Source: Buddleja alternifolia (taxonomy: Eukaryota; Streptophyta; Magnoliopsida; Lamiales; Scrophulariaceae). From it: a stretch of DNA of 64,000 bases. Under the pieces are notes generated by a model. It saw only the letters and a program-made list of their open reading frames with translations. It did no database searches and had not been told where the DNA came from. The stretch is from positions 1,713,001 through 1,777,000 of the forward strand of contig CM033405.1 in NCBI GenBank assembly GCA_019426215.1, given 5' to 3'. The translations under genes and the position numbers were made by a program. Below, piece after piece: positions 55,925-64,000 of this stretch (its first letter is position 1; every line of letters begins with the position of its first letter).

Positions 55925-56242
55925 ATGGGGTTTTCGAAGAAGCATCAAATCGAAGCGAACAAAGAATCGGAGGGCAAGAAATGGCTCATCGCTGGAATCG
56001 CGATACGCGCTCCGTTGAAACCGATATCAACGAAGGCTAGAGAAGAGCGCGAAGATGAAGATCCGTGCTCCACAACCCCGACGGCGAGTGAATCTAAGAT
56101 ACCGGAGAAATTATCGTGTCCGGGGGCGCCGAGGAAGCGCCGCCCTGCTTCAACACGCCATTTCAATGGAGTTGTAGAGTTCTTTAATCCGCCGGATTTG
56201 GAATCGGTATTTGTATGCCATGCTGAAAAAGTTGAGGTTTAA
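55925..56242 (+). CDS. SIAMESE-related cyclin-dependent kinase inhibitor (SMR)
   Basis: Plant CDK inhibitor that blocks mitotic CDK-cyclin complexes and promotes the switch to endoreduplication, nuclear. 105 residues, single exon. ATG 55925 (MGFSKKHQ) is chosen over the upstream in-frame non-ATG extension because it is the first ATG and matches the MGFS start of SMR6-like proteins. Conserved pieces: [15 protein letters not shown] (20-34), an acidic stretch then [10 protein letters not shown] (48-57), [17 protein letters not shown] (58-74), and the C-terminal motif [12 protein letters not shown] (85-96). The usual CPPAP is CPGAP here (C65-P66-G67-A68-P69). It is closest to the SMR6 type. The CT-rich leader contains CTCTCTCTCT runs. 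Confidence 0.88.
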   Translation: MGFSKKHQIEANKESEGKKWLIAGIAIRAPLKPISTKAREEREDEDPCSTTPTASESKIPEKLSCPGAPRKRRPASTRHFNGVVEFFNPPDLESVFVCHAEKVEV

Positions 56243-59152
56243 GGTTGTTTTTTTTCAATAAGTTTGTTAGTTTTGTTCTTAATTAGAATTTTGGCAGTGA
56301 TTAGGGGTTTAGTGGTAATTTTAGGGTTTGATATGATAGGTTTATTGTATAAAAATAATAGATGTTAGTATGAATTTTTCTATTCTAATTTGCTTAATTG
56401 ATGTTGAGGTTTTTTATCTTTTTTGCAAGTTTGTGTTAATTGAATTAATTATCAGTTCTAATATTTTATCTTAAATATTCTTCTTCTCTTTTTGGCCAAT
56501 TATTATTTGGTTAAGCAACATCGACCTCATACTTTTAAGTGGGAGGTCAAGTGTTCGTTCGAATTTCCACTCTTACACTCCCACTGTTGTAATTCAACAA
56601 AAATTATTATTCTTTTTTAGAGTGAATTGGGTACATAATTTATGTCAATGATGACATATTACAAACAATTAACAAATATTAAAAAAGCAAAGAAAGATCC
56701 AATTTTGATAGAGGTATAATCTAAGACTTCTAATGTTTCAAATATTTTATCAATTTGGAATCTAAAATCTATGGGGGCTTAAGTTTTTACTCACTACAGA
56801 TAAAGGAAGCATTTGTCGGCTTCAATTGAATAAGGTATTATTCAAATTTGTTTGAACTTTATCAAACGAGCATTAATTAAATTGATCACAAGTCAAACTT
56901 TAGTCCCTTTATCTTTGACTCTTTGTACGCATATTTTATGTTATTAATAAATGAAGTCGAGCTGAAGCCCAATGTCAACATCTTGTCCCACAAAAACAAG
57001 CATTTAACTAACTTAGGTGTTTTATGTTAAATGAATCAAATCAAACGAATGTTTAATAATTGATCTTGATCAAGTTACAAATCAAATGATTTAGTTTATT
57101 TTCAAACTTAGCCACAATTGACCTTTCACTTAAAAACCATTCATAAGAGGGGGGAAACTGAAAATTACATGCTCCCTTAACTCGCAGAATACAAAACACA
57201 GTTTTGAACTATTAAATTCGATCTGACATAGAATTGTCATCACTTTCTAATAAATTATTTTTCAAAAATCTTCGGATTTTAAATCTCGAAACAATCTCAA
57301 CTACCCTCCACGCAGTGTTAGTGTGTTACTTACATAAGATCTATTAATGTGTAAACAAATCATTATAACTATGTGATTAATAATATTAATGTTAATCACT
57401 ATCTTAGATTTAAACTTCTAATCAATGTTATAAATCTCAAACCCTAAACACATCAAACCCCCAACCCAAAAACCCCTCCAATATTTGCAGTACTCTGACT
57501 CCTCTTTTTCATCATGTATATGTGTGTATATATATATATATATACACATTTACACGCATACACGCAACACTAACTAGAGAACACGTGCATGCATAGAAAT
57601 GCAAACAAAACAGTGACTAGTCCAAGAAAAGCAACAATCCAACTAAAGTAAAAAACTTTTCATGGTCTAAAATGCTTCACATATTTCAAATTTCAATTTA
57701 ACTATTGAACACAAGTCTCCCCTAACCATAAGTACACCAAGTACCTTATACATACAAACATACATATAAATATGTATATTATTGTGGTGTAGTTCAGAGT
57801 TCCACTCTATAAAATGATATTACCATAATTAAACATAATTTTGACAATTTTTGTAATTTCTTAGTATCTCTTTCAAATATAATAAATTAAATTGTTAAGA
57901 TAAAACACTTATCATTTGGCTAAAAGTTATAGTTGATAGTAGAGATGTAACTTTATTTTCTTATATACTTAGCTATGCAAAACACCGGGCTATGAGATGG
58001 TTGCCATCGCATAAACGTCATGAGGGACAAAAGCCTAGCACAATCACAGTAATAACAATAAATTCAAATAAATTATGTCCAACATGTTTTTTGGTGGATG
58101 TAGCCTGATTTTGGATGATCTACGTGATCTTTTGTATCTCTTTCTTAATTTTTGTTCTTGATTTCTTAATCTATTCAAATATATATATATATATTAATTT
58201 GATAATATGTCCCACAATAGCAGAATGAAATCTGGTATTGGCAACCCAAGTCAAGGCCGCCTCGTAATGGTGGTAATTAAAGGACAAGCACTAGCATAAT
58301 TGATCCTTTTATATATGAGAATCCTATGTGGGAATTTATGACTTCAAGGCCTGTTTTTTTACAGTCTTTTCTATTGGGCCACATAATACTTGATGATCAA
58401 GACCTTTGTAAATATTGTTCGCTACAAATTTATCATAATTTAGACGGTGCAAGAGATATGAGAACAAGATACTACTTAGAAGGTGTCAGAAAATTTTTAA
58501 AGTGGATTGAAAGTGTTGTTCTTGATCCATTTTACATCACATATTTAAAATGAGTGAGGTGGTTTTCACACCCACTTATACTGTGTAAACCACCCCACCC
58601 CAAATGTTTGTGTGGTGAAAAATGGATCGAGAGCAACACTCTGGGTCCACCATAGAATTACCCAATGTGTTGAGAAGTTGAAATTCAAAACAATCATAAC
58701 TATTCATATATTGAATTTTTACTATATTCACTTGGTACTATTCAATCGTGTTTCAAAGTGGTCGGATATAATTTATAAGAATGATAACGTAATTAAGTAT
58801 AGTGATGACAACATTCTATGTGATCAGGTCTACTGTCTACGATTCCGTCTAGATACTATTCAAAAGGGTAGGATCTCATGAGCTGCTAGAAATGTCAATG
58901 CGAGCTAGGGCTAGGGTCAACACGTTTAAGGACAAGATCAAGGAATCTTAAAGTAATGCTACTAACCCCACTTGTTCTTGCTGATGAAGTAGGAAAGGAG
59001 GAGATTTTCAGCATTATTAGGCTTTAAGCAAAACAATATAGTTGCTTTGTAGCTCATCATTTTCATTCGCTGCACTTCTGAAGAACTTGTTTACAGTGAT
59101 GGTTTGTGAATCAATAATTATAGAATTGAGAGACTTTGACGTCACCTGCGTG
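56243..59152. other. Intergenic region right of SMR
   Basis: After about 200 bp of 3'UTR-like sequence there is a short SINE-like stretch at about 56513-56605 (GGGAGGTCAAGTGTTCGTTCGAATTTCC, a B-box-like motif). A dispersed-repeat fragment (TTAAATTCGATCTGACATAGAATTG, near 57210) and TA microsatellites follow. No gene is recognised; ORFs at 58326-58881 lack known domains. Confidence 0.45.
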
Positions 59153-59521
59153 CAGGAACAGAGCTAGGAATTTTACTGAGGGGGGCTAGATTGTTGTAAT
59201 ATAAGTATACACTTTTTTTTTGGCCAGATAAACGAAGTATTCAAGGGGGTGCGGAGGGGCTTGCCCCCGCGGTACGGTACTCTATATTTATGGGGGGAAA
59301 TATATTAAGGAATTATGTTCAATTACAACTTTTGACATACTTTATATTCATATATCTTTTTCATTATGGCCTGAATTTTGGGTTTTTTTTTGGGGGAGGG
59401 GGGAACTCAAAGAAAAGGTAGAAAGCGTAAATATAAAAAAAATTGTAAAGTAAAAAAGAAATTTTTTTCAAAATTGAGGGGGGGTGAGCGCACCCTCCAA
59501 CGTCCAGCCCCCGGCTCTCTG
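59153..59521 (+). mobile_element. Non-autonomous hAT element, copy 4, degraded ends
   Basis: Begins CAGGAACAGAGCTAGGAATTTTACTGAGG. It follows the family through GCGGTACGGTACTCTATATTT and CATATATCTTTTTCATTATGGCC, ending near CCGGCTCTCTG. Both TIRs carry several changes and no target duplication can be recognised, so this is the oldest of the four copies. Confidence 0.75.
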
Positions 59522-59645
59522 TGTGGACTACATTGACTAACTTGTTCTAAAAAGAGTTATTTATAATCCAAAACATCTCACACTGAAGGAAAAATCACAC
59601 GGCCACGCATAAGTCATTGCCCTATCCTTACCAATTATGATAAGT

Positions 59646-59806
59646 AAATTTGATAAGGCTATGTTTGGATTGTGGAATAACAAAAATGCCAAGAAAAATA
59701 TTTATATTGCTTTAAATGGTGTTACATTGTGCTTTGTTACGTAGACATTTTCTTCTTCTTCTCTTTTTCCTCGCAAAATTCTTAATCCAAACACAACATA
59801 GAGGAA
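59646..59806. mobile_element. Small MITE
   Basis: Left end GGCTATGTTTGGATTGTGG and right end AATCCAAACACAACATAG are inverted copies about 155 bp apart. The interior is AT-rich. No duplication was confirmed. Confidence 0.5.
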
Positions 59807-59809
59807 CAT

Positions 59810-61832
59810 AGAAAGTTAAAACTAATTAAAGCTAACAAGGGCTCCTCTATCACAAAATTATCTTGGGATCGTCCCTTCATAAACAAAGATAATTTGCAAT
59901 AGTAGCAAAAGTTGAGGTCAATCTACCTTTGTGAGATTCTTAGGGACTTTTATTTTGTATAATTGAACAAGTACGTTGGTAATAAATTTTTTACTCAAAC
60001 TAGATTTAGAGCATTCATCAATCAAATGATAAATATAATGCAGTGTAAATAATTTGTATTCAATTAAACAATGGCAGTACTAGAATTTTCAATATTATTT
60101 TGTGGAATTTCAAATTTCATAAATAAAGGAGAAAACCGTACAACAAGCATCCTTTGTCACACCAGACTAGCCAGCAGGTTAACTAGCGCCCTACAAAAGA
60201 ACAAAACACAAAAAAAATAAAGATTACATCCAAGCAATTTTCAATATACACCGAGGTTTGAATATTGTTCCCCAAGTTCATCCCAATAACTCTAAGCCGG
60301 ACAAGTTCTATAGTTAGTTTGGCTACTACTTCTGAAGCAGCTTGTACGTTCAAATCGACGATTGTTACAATTATACAACAGAGAATACACAGTAATTTTC
60401 GGTTTAACGTGTAGCTCTAATTAGTACAACATGGTGTACTATTTTTTTTGTTGAATAATTTTAAAATAAAAAGCTAGAACATACAAAAATTTATGTAATT
60501 CACCAAATTGGATTACATTTGCGGATGAAGAGGAGGTAAATTTTTTTATCATGAGTAGGTAAAAAGAATGTAAAAACAGTCAAAACTATGTACTCATAAT
60601 CTCGAAAACAATTTCATATTCTACCGTACCATAGCAATTACAATATATACATACATCTTTTTTTTTTCTTTTTTTTCTAACTTGTATATATATATACATA
60701 CATCTTTAACTTACATAGTTTTCATCGGATCCTTATTAAGGATAAGTATCATGACTTTGCACTGTTGTTTCTTTCGAGGGAACATCATCTGATATATCCC
60801 TTTTATTTAGTCAATAATTGTATGAGTTATCTATTTCTCACTCTATACAATTGATGGAACTATTAATACAACTATAGAAATATAATAAATTAAAGTATTG
60901 ACTACAATAATTTAGTCTAGGGTTTCCAACCAAACTATTAATAATATGGCTGACCACGTAGTTTTCGAGCATCCGACACTTTCTATTTAAAATAAATTTA
61001 AATCTCGTACCCTAAATGTTTATGTTAAATTTATGAAATATCTCATATATTTGTCATGTATACGTAATATAAAACAAACCATATGAAATATTATTTTTTT
61101 TAAATGATCCGAACTAGTTTTCAAGTCCCTTTAAAAATTCTATTACCGAAAATTATCCTTTTGTGCAAATCATATATCTTGATATTCCAAATCACTCCAT
61201 TTTAATTTAATGCCTCGATTCAAAAAAGAGGTTGGAGTTATGGCATCTAGAATCATGAGAAAAATAGTACTACAGAATGTGGATTGGCTAAGAGTCTTTT
61301 CTTCTCGAGCACCATTAAAATCATCGAAAATTGATAATTGGACTTAAAGTGTAATTTACAATTGATAATTGATTAATCACATTGCAATTATAGTTCACCC
61401 ACCTTTTCAATTAAACTAAAATTTGCTAAACATGGTTTATGAACTAGAATTTTCCATAAATTAGTATGTGACTTGAGAACTGGGATTGAAAATTTTAGTT
61501 TGAACTGGACTCGCACCAACCTAAATTAAATTATGTGATGAATAAATTACAATCATTATGTAATCGGTGTATACTTATAAAACGTAAATTTTATCTAAAT
61601 TAAATTCTCAATGTTAGTGAGAACCTAAACGAATGCGTTAACCTTTTGAGGTTAATTTACTTAATTAGAAGTCTCAACATATTGCAGTTGAGATCTTCTA
61701 TTTTAATTTCATTATCATGTTATATTTCACTTTTCATACAATTTTGTTATGTTATATATGCGAACAAAATAATTCTTTAGTATATATGTATGTATGCTTG
61801 TATATGACTGAATTCATACACGTGACTGTTAC
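59810..61832. other. AT-rich intergenic region
   Basis: No gene, RNA gene or bounded transposon recognised on either strand. Confidence 0.45.
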
Positions 61833-62264
61833 TGGCGAATCTCATTTTTCGTCTCGTATTTGTGCCCGAGTACACTTTTAGTTCCGAATTTTATGTGAGT
61901 CTCACATTGTGTTCCATAACTTTCAAAATATCTCACTTTTGGTCTCAACCGAAAATTCCGTCCAAAACTTAACGGTCAACTCCATTAGTCAATATTTTGT
62001 GTGAATGACACGTGATATTAAATAAAAATATCGTGATATTGAATATAATCCATATGTGAGTGCATTTACGCGTGAACTCTCTCCAAAAAAATTGGCCAAA
62101 ATGTTGACTAGCAGAGTTGACCGTTAAATTTTGGATGAAATTTTTGGTTGGGACCAAAAGTGAGATATTTTGAAAGTTATAAGACGCAATGTGAAATTTA
62201 TATAAAGTTCAGGATTAAAAGCGTACTCGGACACAAATATGGGAAGAAAAATGAGATTATCCCA
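61833..62264. mobile_element. Mutator-like long-TIR foldback (432 bp)
   Basis: A perfect 9 bp duplication GACTGTTAC flanks it at 61824-61832 and 62265-62273. Ends are TGGCGAATCTCATTTTTC and, from the right, TGGGATAATCTCATTTTTC. The arms extend more than 150 bp inward, with TAACGGTCAACTCC opposite AGAGTTGACCGTTA. It is the best-bounded copy of the family also at 38743-39160 and about 47820-47960. Confidence 0.85.
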
Positions 62265-62736
62265 GACTGTTACATATGAAATCAAAGGCTCATTAATTAC
62301 AATATATAACTTAGATGTACTAAAGAATACAAAACTTGAATAAGCTAGTTGCATTAATTTGTTTGTGTTATGCTTATTTCAGATGGCGTAAGCTACTTTT
62401 CAACATTGAAGTTGCTTGATTTGTTTGTGTGCGGGGACAAACCGCAGAGGTTAAGGAGAGGATTGAGGCATTCAAAAGCAAAAGATAATTTTGACTTGGG
62501 AATTCTCATATGTTTAATTACCACTTACATATGAATATGAACACAGTACAAATAAAAAATCTTGTATTAAAATTTCCTCCATAATTCTATCTTCGAATTT
62601 CAAAGTTCGATATTATAATGATCGAAGATGTATAACGAACTTCACGAGTACTTTCTCATAAATGATAGGATTATCTTAAGAATTTAAATCACTGAAGCTT
62701 CTAAGCATAACATAGAAACTCAATTAATAAATGATG

Positions 62737-62932
62737 ACCAACAAGGTCCAGCACAATTGGTAGATAGTTAGGTTCCTTAAGCATGTTGTTCAGGGTTCAA
62801 TCTCTGAACGTGTGTATGGAAAAAAATTTGTTGGGAAAGACAAAATCTAATTCAGTGATCTCTACACCTCGAATGGATTAGTCTCCAATATCCGGCTGAA
62901 GGAAACCTTTGGTATAAATAAAAAAAATAAAA
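62737..62932 (+). mobile_element. tRNA-derived SINE with target duplication (196 bp)
   Basis: A 12 bp perfect duplication TAATAAATGATG lies at 62725-62736 and 62933-62944. A B-box-like GGTTCAATCTC is at 62792-62802 and the A-box-like part near CAATTGGTAGATAGTTAGG. It ends in a tail of AATAAAAAAAATAAAA. No protein. Confidence 0.75.
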
Positions 62933-62944
62933 TAATAAATGATG

Positions 62945-64000
62945 TTTTTTTTTTTATTTTTTTGGAAAGCATAAAAGATGGTTAAAAGTTTAAATAATAA
63001 AATGACCAAAGAATCTTACACTTATTGGACTATTAACCAAGATATCATCATTAGATGCTAGTTAATAATAGTGTTGACTTCAAATACCATTTATTTTCAA
63101 TCTGCAAACACTTCTTCCACGCATAAAATTAGTTGGAGCAAGTAAAAGTGAAGGAATCTATATTAGAAAGTTCCTTTTCATATTGACCTTCTTGATAGAA
63201 TCACACCTCAGTGATTCACGCTAGATTTTTCACTCCAAAGTCATCTATTATCTTGTATTTCAATGTTTATACACGATATATATATATATATATATATATA
63301 TCAAAATTTTAAAATATTACGTGCATAGATGGAATAAGTTTTGGCTTGGATAATCCGAGCTGCTAATAATTGGGTTGGTATTGAACATTAATGAATAGGA
63401 ATCTGATGCATTAATATTATAATATATACTCAAATAACAAAAGAAAATGAATTATAGAAAGAGTTAGATATTAGACAGACACACATGGGGCTATGGAGGA
63501 ATCCAATGAGGAGAAGTAATGTTCAAATTCTCTCTCACATTCAATAAAAATTCAAAGTAGTCTACTTTTTTGAGTTCCCTCCTTGAATTCAAATTTGCCA
63601 TATTAATAATAAATTGGTTTGGATAGACTTAAAATAGAATGATTTTGAGAATATGTTTATAACATACTAGAACAAAACATAAAATTCCCTCAACTTTATA
63701 CAAAAATACGTATATTTTAAATTCATAGAGGTTGATTTGAGAACATTCTCTTAAAAGTTAATTTGAGTTTGGTACGTTAACATATTAAATCAAGTTTGAA
63801 CAATTTAAGTGTTCTATAAGTTTGAAGCTCGACTCGATTAAAACTCGTTTGAGCTCGAAAAATGAATTTTCAAAGTTTTCACAGCCTATACGCAGTTGAT
63901 GGCCCCTTTCTTCCATGTCATAAACTTGGGCTATTTAATCAGAAGTAAATTTGTCAAATTTTCTTGGGCCTCTAGTGGGCTTATACGTTTGGAAAAGTTT
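62945..64000. other. AT-rich right end without genes
   Basis: Contains the (TA)n run at 63279-63301 and a T-run at 62945-62960. The last 250 bp carries CGAAGCTCGACTCGATTAAAACTCG, another fragment of the TCGAGCT-type relic family. No gene recognised. Confidence 0.5.

Noticed and set aside
58326..58881. 75- and 89-codon ORFs
   Set aside because: No recognisable motif, no splice context, and a composition like the surrounding AT-rich DNA.
1..64000. CRISPR arrays, bacterial operons, rRNA or canonical tRNA genes
   Set aside because: None seen. Direct repeats here are microsatellites or transposon repeats, and tRNA-like boxes belong to SINEs lacking a full cloverleaf.

Overview
The window is nuclear DNA from a flowering plant, most likely a eudicot. 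It is strongly A+T-rich, with intron-bearing genes (GT-AG plus a few GC-AG introns), TA/GT microsatellites, tRNA-derived SINEs and many plant-type transposons. The protein families seen (oleosin, LBD, SIAMESE-related, FLOE-type DUF1421, DUF266/GT14) are plant proteins. I cannot name the species.

Six ordinary genes are supported. From left to right: a DUF266/GT14 glycosyltransferase (5408-10370, +, 11 coding exons, two of them followed by GC-AG introns); a FLOE1-like prion-like DUF1421 protein (25383-29386, +, 3 exons); a SWD2/WDR82-like WD40 subunit of the COMPASS type (31191-35445, +, 10 exons); an oleosin (37698-38252, -, one exon, with RY and ACGTG motifs upstream); a class I LOB-domain transcription factor (42899-43321, -, probable 5'UTR intron); and a SIAMESE-related CDK inhibitor (55925-56242, +, one exon). 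FLOE homologues and oleosins are both seed-associated in other plants. The other genes have no evident joint function.

The most striking object is a 10.9 kb Ty3/gypsy element of the Tat lineage at 13278-24157. It has 872/871 bp LTRs with 8 substitutions and 2 indels between them, a perfect 5 bp target duplication, a tRNA-Arg primer site, gag, protease, RT and two RNase H domains. The pol frame stops inside the integrase zinc finger and no integrase follows. In its place lie a field of degenerate TCGA-rich tandem repeats and a long antisense gene for a Plant Mobile Domain protein with its own TATA box. It is a young, apparently integrase-less element carrying a reverse-oriented host-like gene.

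The rest is a dense mosaic of small transposons, many with boundaries that can be read directly. There is a hAT family present four times (two copies with perfect 8 bp duplications, one inside a FLOE intron, one nested in another hAT in the WD40 gene's first intron), and a third hAT type at 49824-50487. Mutator-like elements with 9 bp duplications lie at 356-1465, 12380-12534, 55019-55578 and 61833-62264. There is also a 586 bp TRIM, a 1.27 kb internally deleted LTR element, and SINEs with their own duplications. From 43.3 kb to the right end the SIAMESE-related gene is the only gene I can support.
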